From Klebsiella pneumoniae (GTDB lineage Bacteria; Myxococcota_A; UBA796; GCA-2862545), in the NCBI GenBank assembly GCA_945861065.1, contig CAMASI010000020.1, positions 1 to 50,722 of the forward strand: a stretch of DNA of 50,722 nt. The letters run 5' to 3'. The position numbers and the translations under genes are program-made. Below the pieces are notes generated by a model. It was given only the letters and a program-made list of their open reading frames with translations. It was not told the DNA's origin and searched no databases. Of the stretch, positions 17,225 through 25,592 are shown in pieces (the stretch's first letter is position 1; every line of letters begins with the position of its first letter).

Positions 17225-18829
17225 ATGGCGTTGTTGGTGTCGAATCTTAACTGGCCCGAGGACGCCGATCCCATCGGTGTCGTGGCCGCAGCGGTGCGTG
17301 TGGGCAGGCAGCACGTTTTGTCCGTTCGGGTCGTGCGTCGATCGTTGGATGCGCGGTCTCGGCCCCCGGTGTGGCGAGCGGCGGTCCGAATCGAGCTGTC
17401 GGATGAGGCGCAAACGCTGCGCCGAAACATTCCGGGCGTGAGGCTTTTTACTGTCAGAGACGAGGGTCGATACGGGCTCGTCGCCCCGTCCCCGACGAGG
17501 CGTAGCGCGCCTACGCGACCCATCATTGTCGGGTCGGGTCCTGCGGGCCTCTACGCGGCGATGTGGCTTGCAGAAGCGGGGGTGCCGCCGGTACTGCTGG
17601 AGCGGGGAAGCCCAGTGGAAGCGCGGGTGGGTGAGGTGAATCGGGCGTGGCGGTCGGCGTCTGTCCTCGATCCCGAGTCCAACACGGTGTTCGGTGAGGG
17701 CGGCTCTGGCACATTTAGTGATGGAAAAATCTATACGCGGCGGCGCGACGGGCAGATTGGGATCGTACTTGGGCGGCTCGTCGACCTCGGCGCGGATCCG
17801 TCCATCCTGGACGACGGTTGGGCCCACTTGGGTACGGATAAAATTCGTGAGCTACTACCGCGCTTTCGGCACCGGCTGGAGGCGCTCGGGGTCGACATCC
17901 GGTTCCGCACGCAGGTGGTCGGGTTGATCGTTGAATCTGGCGTGGCGCGAGGGGTTCGTTTGGCGGATGGAACCGTACTGGAGGGCGCCCCCATCATCGT
18001 TGCCGTCGGGCATTCCGCTCGAGACAGTGCTCGGTGGCTGGTCGAGGCTGGGGCCGTCGCAACCGCACGGCCCATCGCGATCGGGGCGCGCGTCGAACAT
18101 CCGCAGGCCTTGGTCAATGCCGCGCGGTACGGTCCGGATCCCGCGGATGGTTTGCCGCCCGCTAGCTATCGGTTGACCTGGGCGCCGCGCGACGGTCGGA
18201 AGGCATTCACCTTTTGCCAGTGCCCTGGCGGAATGGTGGTGCCTGCCGAAAACGCGGTGGGGACCGTAGTTGTCAACGGGATGAGTTTCGCCGCCCGCCG
18301 GGCTTTTTGGGCCAACAGCGCGGTCATCGTCGAAGTCCTGCCGTCGGACTACGGCGACGCGCGCGATCCGTTGGCCGGGTACGCCTTTCAGGATGCCATC
18401 GAGCGCGCCGCCTTTCGTTTGGGAGGAGGCACTGGTGCGGCGCCTGCCCAGCGGGTGTCGGACTTACTCTCGGGCCGGGCCTCCGAAGATTTGCCCCGGT
18501 CGAGTTTTCCGCACGGCCTTGTGTCCGTCCCGATGGCCGAGGTGCTTCCGTCGCCGGTCTTGCGCGGCATGGTCGACGCGCTTCGTAAGTGGTCACAGGA
18601 ATTGCCCGGGTTTTCGGGGCCAGAGGGCGTTTTGATTGCGCCAGAGACGAGGACGACGTCCCCCGTCCGATTTGAACGCGACGAATCGGGGGAAACCAAG
18701 GGTGTTCGTGGGTTGTACGTGGCGGGCGAGGGGGCCGGATACGGAGGCGGAATCGTCTCGTCTGCGTTGGACGGGCTCGCCGTCGCGGAGCGCATTCTCG
18801 CGACACTGCCGGCGACGGGATTGGGATAG
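17225..18829 (+). CDS. FAD-dependent dehydrogenase of the COG2509 family
   Basis: 534 residues. An N-terminal domain of about 95 residues precedes the FAD dinucleotide fold (PIIVGSGPAGLYAAMWLAEAG, then a ribose-binding ERG). Downstream are the family hallmark FGEGGSGTFSDGKIYTR and the C-terminal FAD motif GLYVAGEGAGYGGGIVSSALDG. These uncharacterised flavoproteins are widespread; substrate unknown. It is divergent from gapA and ends 8 bases before pyrE, so they may be cotranscribed. Confidence 0.85.
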   Translation: MALLVSNLNWPEDADPIGVVAAAVRVGRQHVLSVRVVRRSLDARSRPPVWRAAVRIELSDEAQTLRRNIPGVRLFTVRDEGRYGLVAPSPTRRSAPTRPIIVGSGPAGLYAAMWLAEAGVPPVLLERGSPVEARVGEVNRAWRSASVLDPESNTVFGEGGSGTFSDGKIYTRRRDGQIGIVLGRLVDLGADPSILDDGWAHLGTDKIRELLPRFRHRLEALGVDIRFRTQVVGLIVESGVARGVRLADGTVLEGAPIIVAVGHSARDSARWLVEAGAVATARPIAIGARVEHPQALVNAARYGPDPADGLPPASYRLTWAPRDGRKAFTFCQCPGGMVVPAENAVGTVVVNGMSFAARRAFWANSAVIVEVLPSDYGDARDPLAGYAFQDAIERAAFRLGGGTGAAPAQRVSDLLSGRASEDLPRSSFPHGLVSVPMAEVLPSPVLRGMVDALRKWSQELPGFSGPEGVLIAPETRTTSPVRFERDESGETKGVRGLYVAGEGAGYGGGIVSSALDGLAVAERILATLPATGLG

Positions 18830-18837
18830 GCGGTTCC

Positions 18838-19386
18838 GTGTCCAGCGCGCTCGAACAGCTTGAGGCCTTGCTCAGAGACCGATCGGTCCGCGTCGGGCGA
18901 TTCGTGCTCGCGAGCGGCCGTGAATCGGACCTTTATGTGGATGCGCGACAGACGACCCTGCATGCCGTTGGGGCGCGCCTCGTTGCGGAGTTGATGCTTG
19001 AGCGTCTGGAACCCGAGGTCGTCGCCGTAGGTGGGTTGACGATGGGTGCTGACCCCATTGCCTGCGGTGTTTCAGCCCTATCGACGGTTCACGGGCGCCC
19101 GATTCACGCGTTCTTGGTACGCAAGGAGGCAAAGACACACGGCACGGGCAACCCGATCGAGGGATTGGGCAACGTGCCTAGGGGGTCCGCTGTTGCGATC
19201 GTGGAAGATACGACAACGACCGGCGCGTCGTTGCTTTCGGCGGTGGACGCGGTGTTGGCAGCGGGGCTCGACGTGGTGCAAGTGTTGACGGTGGTGGATC
19301 GAGAGGAAGGGGCGATGGAGGCCCTTGCGGCGCGTGGACTTGCGCTCGTCGCTCTCACGACCCGCAGCCGATTGGTGCCGCGGTGA
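18838..19386 (+). CDS. pyrE: Orotate phosphoribosyltransferase
   Basis: 182 residues from a GTG. The fold markers are present: FVLASGRESDLYVDAR (orotate side), GGLTMGADPIACG, the flexible catalytic loop RKEAKTHGTGNPIEG with its lysines, and the PRPP-binding motif VAIVEDTTTTGASLLSAV. It forms OMP from orotate and PRPP in pyrimidine synthesis. pyrD lies 5 kb downstream. Its stop overlaps the next start. Confidence 0.95.
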   Translation: MSSALEQLEALLRDRSVRVGRFVLASGRESDLYVDARQTTLHAVGARLVAELMLERLEPEVVAVGGLTMGADPIACGVSALSTVHGRPIHAFLVRKEAKTHGTGNPIEGLGNVPRGSAVAIVEDTTTTGASLLSAVDAVLAAGLDVVQVLTVVDREEGAMEALAARGLALVALTTRSRLVPR

Positions 19387-19919
19387 TCGCGTGGTGGGTC
19401 ACCTCGACCTGCCTCGCGTCTCCTTACGACGACATCCATCGTACAAATACACGGAAGATCGCCGTTTACCGCCACATGGAGACGGCGTTGATGATGCGCG
19501 CAACCCTACTCACGGTCCCAATGCGGTCGGCCATGGTCGCGGAGCGAACGCGTCTGCTCAAGGCGCCGGAGGCTGACGAGGCGCGATTCGTCGCGTCGAT
19601 GAGCCAAGCTGCCGAGGGCGTTGTGGAGGTCATTTTCGCTGCCGACTCGTCACTAGAGCGGCATCCGCTCTTCGGTGTGGCTGACGACCGTTGGACGATC
19701 CGAGCCATGGCTGACGGCGCTGAGCTCGTCTTTCAATCAGCAGAACGGATTGACGATCCGACGCCGCTCCAAGTGACGTTGTTTCCTCAGCTCAACCGAT
19801 GGAGTGAGCTGTGGATTGTGCGTTTTGAGCAGCCCGCGGTTCGAGCGTCTACACTGACATTGACAGTGGCCAGCGGTTTTGGGAATGGGGAGGCGGTGTG
19901 GGAGAATCCGGACTGGTGA
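19383..19919 (+). CDS. Hypothetical protein, coupled to pyrE
   Basis: 178 residues from a GTG that overlaps the pyrE stop (GTGA). The first 15 residues are moderately hydrophobic (IAWWVTSTCLAS) and could be a weak signal or lipoprotein signal, but no strong lipobox is seen. The remainder is mixed alpha/beta with a Trp-containing C-terminal half (FPQLNRWSELWIVRFE). I do not recognise the family. The tight packing between pyrE and the peptidase gene supports it being a real gene. Confidence 0.6.
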   Translation: MIAWWVTSTCLASPYDDIHRTNTRKIAVYRHMETALMMRATLLTVPMRSAMVAERTRLLKAPEADEARFVASMSQAAEGVVEVIFAADSSLERHPLFGVADDRWTIRAMADGAELVFQSAERIDDPTPLQVTLFPQLNRWSELWIVRFEQPAVRASTLTLTVASGFGNGEAVWENPDW

Positions 19920-21313
19920 CGGCGATGGCGCCGGATGTGTTTGCGGCACGCAGGCGGGTTTTGTCCGCCAGAGTCGGCGTGCCGATCCTGCTGAGCGGCA
20001 ACGACGAGCGGGCACGCAACCTGCCAATGAACAGGGTGGCGTTCCGCCAGGACTCCTCGTTTCTCTACTATACGGGCGTGCCGTTGCCTCAGTCCGCCCT
20101 CGTGCTCGAAGGCGATCGTGCGGTGCTGTACCGTCCGACCCAGGACCCACGCGACGTGTTGTGGCATGGTGACCTCCCTTCGTGGGATTCCCTTCAGCAG
20201 GCCTGGGGTGTCGATGAAGTGCGCGACATCTCTCGCCTCGAGGCCGACGTGCGTGCGCTGCAGCCGTTGACGCTCGCGGTTGCGGACGAAGCTGTGAACC
20301 GACGGGTGTCGAGTTGGACGGGTAAGCGCCTGTCATTGGGCGAGGAAATCGGAGATGAAGCGCTAGCGGACGCGGTGATCGCGCAAAGGCGGCCCAAGGC
20401 ACCGGAAGAATTGTCCGCCATGCGGTCCGTGGGCCGACTCACTGGGCTTGCGCACCGTGCTGCGATGGCCGCGACGAAGCCCGGGGGCCACGAAGCAGTT
20501 CTCACCGCGTTCTTCGAGGCGCTGTTTTCGGCCGCACGGCATACGCTCGGGTACACGACCATTCTGACCCAGCAAGGCGAGGTGCTGCACCATCACGGTC
20601 ACGAGGGGGTGTTGACTTCGGGGCGACTTCTGCTGCTGGACGGTGGTGCTGAAGCACCCAGTGGGTACGGGGCCGATGTCACCCGTACTTGGCCAGTGTC
20701 GGGGCGCTATACGCCGCGCCAGAAGGGTGCCTACGAAGCGGTTCTTGAGGCACAACTCGCGTCAATCGCACTCTGTACCCCAGGCGTTCGGTATCGCGAC
20801 GTGCACATGGCTTCTGCGCGCGTGCTGGCGCAGTTCTTGGTGGATGAGCGTTTGCTTCGATGCGACGTGGACACTGTGGTGGAACGTCACGCCCATGCGT
20901 TGTTTTTCCCGCACGGCGTCGGCCACCATTTGGGTTTGGACGTCCACGACTTGGAGAATTTCGGAGATCGCCCCGCTTATCCGGCGGGACAGCCTCGCGA
21001 TCGGCATTTCGGCACGGCCTACTTGCGGCTCGACCTCCCGTTGGAGGCGAATTGGGTGGTCACCGTGGAGCCTGGATTCTACGTGGTGCCGTCCATCTTC
21101 CGCGATGCCGAATTGATGGCCGAATTCGGCGACATCGTGGACGTCGACAGAGTCGGTGGATGGCTTGGTTTTGGCGGGATCCGAATCGAAGATGACGTCG
21201 TCGTGGGTGCCGATCCTGAGGTGTTGACCGCGACGGCACCCAAAACCGTAGCCGATGTCGAGAGCACCGTGGGGACGGGTGTGGCACCGGAGCAGTTCCT
21301 TTGTGGAGCCTGA
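19916..21313 (+). CDS. pepP: Xaa-Pro aminopeptidase (M24B, aminopeptidase P family)
   Basis: 465 residues from the GTG overlapping the previous stop; GTG 19898 and ATG 19925 are alternatives. The N-terminal domain has FRQDSSFLYYTGVPLPQSAL. The metal ligands of the catalytic domain are all visible: GYGADVTRTWPVSG (Asp pair), HGVGHHLGLDVHD (His), VTVEPGFYVVPSIF (Glu) and GIRIEDDVVV (Glu). It removes N-terminal residues preceding proline. Likely cytosolic. Confidence 0.9.
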   Translation: MTAMAPDVFAARRRVLSARVGVPILLSGNDERARNLPMNRVAFRQDSSFLYYTGVPLPQSALVLEGDRAVLYRPTQDPRDVLWHGDLPSWDSLQQAWGVDEVRDISRLEADVRALQPLTLAVADEAVNRRVSSWTGKRLSLGEEIGDEALADAVIAQRRPKAPEELSAMRSVGRLTGLAHRAAMAATKPGGHEAVLTAFFEALFSAARHTLGYTTILTQQGEVLHHHGHEGVLTSGRLLLLDGGAEAPSGYGADVTRTWPVSGRYTPRQKGAYEAVLEAQLASIALCTPGVRYRDVHMASARVLAQFLVDERLLRCDVDTVVERHAHALFFPHGVGHHLGLDVHDLENFGDRPAYPAGQPRDRHFGTAYLRLDLPLEANWVVTVEPGFYVVPSIFRDAELMAEFGDIVDVDRVGGWLGFGGIRIEDDVVVGADPEVLTATAPKTVADVESTVGTGVAPEQFLCGA

Positions 21314-21717
21314 CTGCGATCGCGCTCGTGGTCGGCGGTCTTGCCGGCTACTTTGCCGCGCAGCGTCGTCGGCGGGTGGACTGCCCGTCGTGTTCCACCC
21401 CGTTGGTGACATTGGCGGCGCTGCCTGAGGGCGAGCCCGCGCGCGCGTACGACGTTCTGGCCTGTCGACGCTGCGTCAACACGTTGGTGGCGGTCCATGG
21501 TGGGGACTGGCCTTGGGCCGTATGCCCCCGTTGTGAGCACCGGTCGCTTCAAGTCGTCGTCACCCGAGCGTCGGGAGATGTTGAACATCCGGTTCGGGTG
21601 ACGTGCGACGAGAGCTGCCCGTTGTGCGGTCATCGTGCGCTGGTGGAGTTGCCGTCGCCGCCGCCGCGCCGCGGAACCGTCATCGCTTTTCCCGGAACAC
21701 GCCCGCCGCGACGGTAG
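21301..21717 (+). CDS. Membrane-anchored protein with four CxxC pairs
   Basis: 138 residues from a TTG overlapping the pepP stop. One N-terminal membrane segment (IALVVGGLAGYFAA) is followed by basic residues and a soluble domain with CPSC, CRRC, CPRC and CPLC, spaced like two zinc ribbons. The C-terminus is Pro/Arg-rich. Family unknown; the pairing suggests structural zinc. It is convergent with nadB, 7 bases away. The non-ATG start leaves some doubt. Confidence 0.65.
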   Translation: MWSLTAIALVVGGLAGYFAAQRRRRVDCPSCSTPLVTLAALPEGEPARAYDVLACRRCVNTLVAVHGGDWPWAVCPRCEHRSLQVVVTRASGDVEHPVRVTCDESCPLCGHRALVELPSPPPRRGTVIAFPGTRPPRR

Positions 21718-21724
21718 ACGGGAC

Positions 21725-23335
21725 CTACGGTGCGTCGCGCTGAAGTACGGTATCGGCAAGAAAACGGGCGTCAGGTCCAGGCGCGTCCACCAACCAATGC
21801 AGGCCTCTGCGTTCGGGTCGACGTAGGGCACAGGTCACGATGAGGTCAGCGACGGTCGCGAGGTTGCGCAATTCTACAAGGTCGGCCGTCGGTCGGAAGT
21901 CCCAATACAACTCTCGGACCTCCTCGCGGACCAAACGGATTCGCCTCCGAGCCCGTTCCAATCGTTTGTGCGTTCGAACGATGCCAACATAGTTCCACAT
22001 GCACCGCCGAATCTCTTCCCAGGTCTGGCGGATGACGACCAACTCGTCGTTGTCTACGGCAGAGCCGGTTTCCCATGGCGGCAGTTCCGCGCGCGGCGCC
22101 TTTCGTTCACGGCCATCGAAGCAGTCGACGGCAGCCTGGGCGTAAACCAGGGCCTCCAGCAAACTATTCGATGCCAACCGATTGGCGCCGTGAAGCCCCG
22201 TGCACGCCACTTCGCCCACAGCGAACAAGTTGGCGATGGACGTCTCGCCCCTTTCGTCTGTCACCACACCACCGCACTGGTAGTGGGCGGCGGGCACGAC
22301 AGGAATCGGGGTCGTCGTGGGGTCGATTTCGTGCCCCGTCAAGCGGGCGTGGATGTTGGGGAATCGCTGTTGAAATTCGCTGGTAGACAGGTGGGTCATG
22401 TCGAGCCCGACGTGGTCAAGGCCGTAGCGTTTGAGCGCGCTGTCGATGGCTCGCGCGACGATGTCGCGTGGCGCCAACTCAGCCCTTGGGTCGGCGTCCA
22501 ACATGAAGCGCTGGCCATTGGGCAACACCAACTTTCCGCCCTCGCCGCGCAAGGCCTCGGAGATGAGAAAACTGGTGTCCTTCGCGTGAAAGAGCGCCGT
22601 GGGGTGGAATTGCACGAACTCGAGGTTTGCGACGCGTGCGCCGGCCCTCCAGGCCATGGCAACGCCGTCGCCCGTCGCAACAGACGGATTGGTGGTGTAG
22701 CGGTACACCTTTCCGCTCCCGCCGGTGGCCAGGACGACGAAGGCTGCAGCTACAGGTTGAACGAGTCCGGTTTTGCGATCGAGGAGGTAGGCCCCTCGGA
22801 CCCGATCGGGCTCGATCGGCAAAGCGCCGGATCGACGAGCGAGCCAGGCATCCGTGACCAGATCGATGGCGATGACGTTTTCGCGCACCTCAATGTTGGG
22901 ATGTGCGGAAACGGCCTCCCACAGGGCGCGAACGATTTCCGCGCCGGTCAGGTCATCTGCGTGAAGAATGCGACGTTTGCCGTGGCCGCCCTCTCGATGC
23001 AGGTCGTAGGCGTCCGGGTCGCCGTGCCTCCGCGTGAAGCGAGCACCCAATGCGATGAGTTCCCGCACCCGTTCCGGGCCGTCGCGAACGGTCTGCTCCA
23101 CCGCCGTGCGTCGACAGAGGCCAGCACCGGCGGTCAACGTGTCGGCAATATGTTCTTCGAAACTGTCGGACGCGCTCCACACTGCCGCGACGCCGCCCTG
23201 AGCCCAACTGGTGTTGCTGTCGGATGCGCCAGCCTTGGTCGCCAAAAGAACGCGCCCGCTCGCGGCTGCGTGCAATGCGGCCCACAGGCCTCCTATGCCA
23301 GACCCAAGTACCAAAACGTCGGTGGTCTGTGTCAT
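21725..23335 (-). CDS. nadB: L-aspartate oxidase
   Basis: 536 residues. N-terminal FAD motif VLVLGSGIGGLWAALHAA, then SNTSWAQGGVAAV, the active-site GGHGKRRILHADDLTG, LEFVQFHPTALF and LFAVGEVACTGLHGANRLASNSLLE, all typical of NadB. A C-terminal helical domain is present. It oxidises aspartate to iminoaspartate for NAD synthesis; nadA and nadC are not in the window. Succinate dehydrogenase flavoprotein is the main alternative, but the length and motif set favour NadB. Confidence 0.93.
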   Translation of the reverse strand: MTQTTDVLVLGSGIGGLWAALHAAASGRVLLATKAGASDSNTSWAQGGVAAVWSASDSFEEHIADTLTAGAGLCRRTAVEQTVRDGPERVRELIALGARFTRRHGDPDAYDLHREGGHGKRRILHADDLTGAEIVRALWEAVSAHPNIEVRENVIAIDLVTDAWLARRSGALPIEPDRVRGAYLLDRKTGLVQPVAAAFVVLATGGSGKVYRYTTNPSVATGDGVAMAWRAGARVANLEFVQFHPTALFHAKDTSFLISEALRGEGGKLVLPNGQRFMLDADPRAELAPRDIVARAIDSALKRYGLDHVGLDMTHLSTSEFQQRFPNIHARLTGHEIDPTTTPIPVVPAAHYQCGGVVTDERGETSIANLFAVGEVACTGLHGANRLASNSLLEALVYAQAAVDCFDGRERKAPRAELPPWETGSAVDNDELVVIRQTWEEIRRCMWNYVGIVRTHKRLERARRRIRLVREEVRELYWDFRPTADLVELRNLATVADLIVTCALRRPERRGLHWLVDAPGPDARFLADTVLQRDAP

Positions 23336-23434
23336 GGTGTGGGCGGGTAGCGTTTCGTCGCCCGATCTACAACGGTCGCGCGTTGCCGCGGCTTCGGGTC
23401 AGGCTAGTCGCCGTAGGCAGTTGGAGTCAGGGCA

Positions 23435-23980
23435 GTGAGATGGGCGGCGACCGCGGTCACGTTGTTCCGCGCGGTGCTCGGGCCCGTCGTCGCGGCCTTG
23501 ATCGTTTGGGACCACGGTTGGGCAGCCTTCTGGTTGTTTCTCGTGGCGATTGCATCGGATCTCGTGGACGGCTGGGCGGCCCGCCGATGGGGTAGCCCCG
23601 AAGGACTTGGGGACTGGCTGGATCCTGTGTGCGACAAGGTGCTGACGGACTGCGTGTGGGCCGCTTTGTGGTTCGTGCAGTGGGCCCCGACTTGGCTGGT
23701 GTTGTTGTCGGTTGCCCGTGATTGGATCGTTGTGTTGGGCTGGTGCATTGCGCGATGGCGCGGGCATCGATGGAAGAGCACGCCCATTGCCCAGGTGGCC
23801 GTCGCCTACCAGGGGACGGCCATCGCGATCTTGGTGTTTCACGGCCCCTGGTTGGGTGTAGATTGGCCGTCCGTAGGCACGATACTCGGTTGTATGGGAC
23901 TCGCGTTGTCTGCGTTTGCGCCCCTGTCGACCGCCTGGGCCCTGCGCCGTTCCGTGAGCGAGCGAAGAGCGGCCGGTTAG
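23435..23980 (+). CDS. CDP-alcohol phosphatidyltransferase family protein (first of two)
   Basis: 181 residues from a GTG. The catalytic CDP-alcohol motif DGxxAR...GxxxDxxxD is intact (SDLVDGWAARRW...LGDWLDPVCDKV). About five hydrophobic segments give an integral membrane enzyme. Members make phosphatidylglycerophosphate, phosphatidylinositol phosphate or related lipids; the acceptor cannot be assigned. It lies 8 bases before a second family member and is divergent from nadB. Confidence 0.85.
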   Translation: MRWAATAVTLFRAVLGPVVAALIVWDHGWAAFWLFLVAIASDLVDGWAARRWGSPEGLGDWLDPVCDKVLTDCVWAALWFVQWAPTWLVLLSVARDWIVVLGWCIARWRGHRWKSTPIAQVAVAYQGTAIAILVFHGPWLGVDWPSVGTILGCMGLALSAFAPLSTAWALRRSVSERRAAG

Positions 23981-23988
23981 GCGTGCGA

Positions 23989-24579
23989 ATGCGTCCGTGG
24001 CTCAGCCCAAACGCCATCACCGCGGCAAGGCTCCCGTTGGCGCCATTGGCGGTGGTCGCGATGACTTGGGGGACCACGGCGGGCCTCGTTGTGGCCGCCG
24101 TGCTGTCGCTCGTGCTGGAGTTGACGGACCTTGCCGACGGTGTCGTCGCGCGTCGGTACCGAATGGTTTCCAAATTCGGAAGCCTCTTCGACCCGTTTAG
24201 CGACGCCTTCTGCCGGTTTACGTTGTTCCTTGGCCTTTACGCGATTGGCGTCGCGGACCTGTGGATGATCCTTCTCATCTTCTACCGAGACAGTTCGGTC
24301 AGTTTCTTTCGCTCGGTCGCTGCGTTTCACAACGTCGTGTTGAGCGCTCGCCCGTCCGGAAAAATCAAGGCCATTGTGCAGGGCGTCGGCACGCAGATCG
24401 TCTTCATCGCGTTGGTCGGTTCGGCCGTCTTTCCAGGTGCGGTTTGGCTTGCCAAGGTGCCGTGGTGGACCATGGTGGCCATGACGGCCGTGACCGTTTG
24501 GTCCTTCGCAGATTACTTTCGTGGGAACCTGCCGATTTTGCGCGCCGCCTGGGATGACACGCCCGACGCGCCGCCGTGA
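23989..24579 (+). CDS. CDP-alcohol phosphatidyltransferase family protein (second of two)
   Basis: 196 residues from ATG 23989; GTG 23983 is an alternative. It begins RPWLSPNAITAARLPLAPLAV, typical of PgsA-like enzymes, and has the intact motif TDLADGVVARRY...FGSLFDPFSDAF. Several membrane spans. The segment IFYRDSSVSFFRSVAAFHNVVL resembles the PgsA region after the active site, so phosphatidylglycerophosphate synthase is the best guess. It overlaps or abuts pyrD. Confidence 0.85.
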   Translation: MRPWLSPNAITAARLPLAPLAVVAMTWGTTAGLVVAAVLSLVLELTDLADGVVARRYRMVSKFGSLFDPFSDAFCRFTLFLGLYAIGVADLWMILLIFYRDSSVSFFRSVAAFHNVVLSARPSGKIKAIVQGVGTQIVFIALVGSAVFPGAVWLAKVPWWTMVAMTAVTVWSFADYFRGNLPILRAAWDDTPDAPP

Positions 24580-24584
24580 CGGTC

Positions 24585-25592
24585 ATGGCGTTGCTTTGGC
24601 CCGCCCTCCGCGCGGGTCTGTTCGCTCTAGACGCGGAACGAGCGCATCATTTGGTGGTGCGAGGGGGTGCAATTGCGCCGCGTCTGGCGGGGGCCGTGAC
24701 ACGTTTGCTGTTGGGGCGCGCGCCGGCGCCGTGCCCGGTGCTCGTGGGCGGTGTCACATGGAAGAACCCGGTGGGCCTTGCGGCTGGGCTGGACAAAGAC
24801 GGTGTGGCGATCCCTTTGTGGGCGCGATTGGGTTTCGGGTCGGTGGAAGTCGGCACGGTGACTGCCTTTCCACAGCCTGGAAACCCGCTGCCTCGGTTGT
24901 TCCGGTTGCCTTCCGACGGTGCTTTGATCAACAGGATGGGTTTCAACAACGAGGGCTCTGAGGCCCTGATGTGTCGCCTTCGTTCGTTGCGTGAGTCGGG
25001 CCGTTGGCCGGATATTCCCGTGGGTGCGAACATCGGCAAGAGCCGGGTCACTGCTGTGGCCGAGGCCACCTCGGACTACGTGGTGTCTGCGCGCCGTCTC
25101 GGTGGTTTGGTGGATTGGTTGACCGTCAATGTCTCGTCGCCAAACACGCCCGGACTTCGAGGCCTTCAAGATGCGGGTGCGCTCGCACAGTTGTTGCCCG
25201 CCGTCGTAGACGCCGCTGGAGGCACTCCGGTGTGGCTCAAGCTCGCTCCGGATCTAGATGACGACGCGATTTCGGCAGCCGTGGAGGTGGCTGCGGGCGC
25301 CGGTATTCGTGCGGTAGTTGCGACGAACACGACGCTGAGCCGCGACGGGCTTCGGGCCGATCCCAATGAAGCTGGGGGTCTATCGGGTCGACCGTTGTAC
25401 CCACTGGCGGGACGTGCCATCGAGGCGGCCCTGCGATCCGGGCGCATTCCCGTGGTGGCTGCGGGCGGGATCGAAACTGGAACGCAGGTCCAGGAGCGTT
25501 TGGCTGCGGGGTGCGCGGCGGTTCAGCTCTACTCCGCTTTTGTCTATGGCGGCCCCTCGTTGCCCGACCGTCTCGTGCGGACGTTGGCATGA
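24585..25592 (+). CDS. pyrD: Dihydroorotate dehydrogenase (quinone), class 2
   Basis: 335 residues from ATG 24585, which aligns with the amphipathic class 2 N-terminus (LLWPALRAGLFALDAERAHHL); GTG 24576 overlaps the previous stop and could also be used. FMN and substrate motifs: NPVGLAAGLDKDG, INRMGFNNEG, the catalytic Ser in VNVSSPNTPGLRGLQ, and VAAGGIETG. It transfers electrons from dihydroorotate to membrane quinone. Its stop overlaps the next start (ATGA). Confidence 0.96.
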   Translation: MALLWPALRAGLFALDAERAHHLVVRGGAIAPRLAGAVTRLLLGRAPAPCPVLVGGVTWKNPVGLAAGLDKDGVAIPLWARLGFGSVEVGTVTAFPQPGNPLPRLFRLPSDGALINRMGFNNEGSEALMCRLRSLRESGRWPDIPVGANIGKSRVTAVAEATSDYVVSARRLGGLVDWLTVNVSSPNTPGLRGLQDAGALAQLLPAVVDAAGGTPVWLKLAPDLDDDAISAAVEVAAGAGIRAVVATNTTLSRDGLRADPNEAGGLSGRPLYPLAGRAIEAALRSGRIPVVAAGGIETGTQVQERLAAGCAAVQLYSAFVYGGPSLPDRLVRTLA

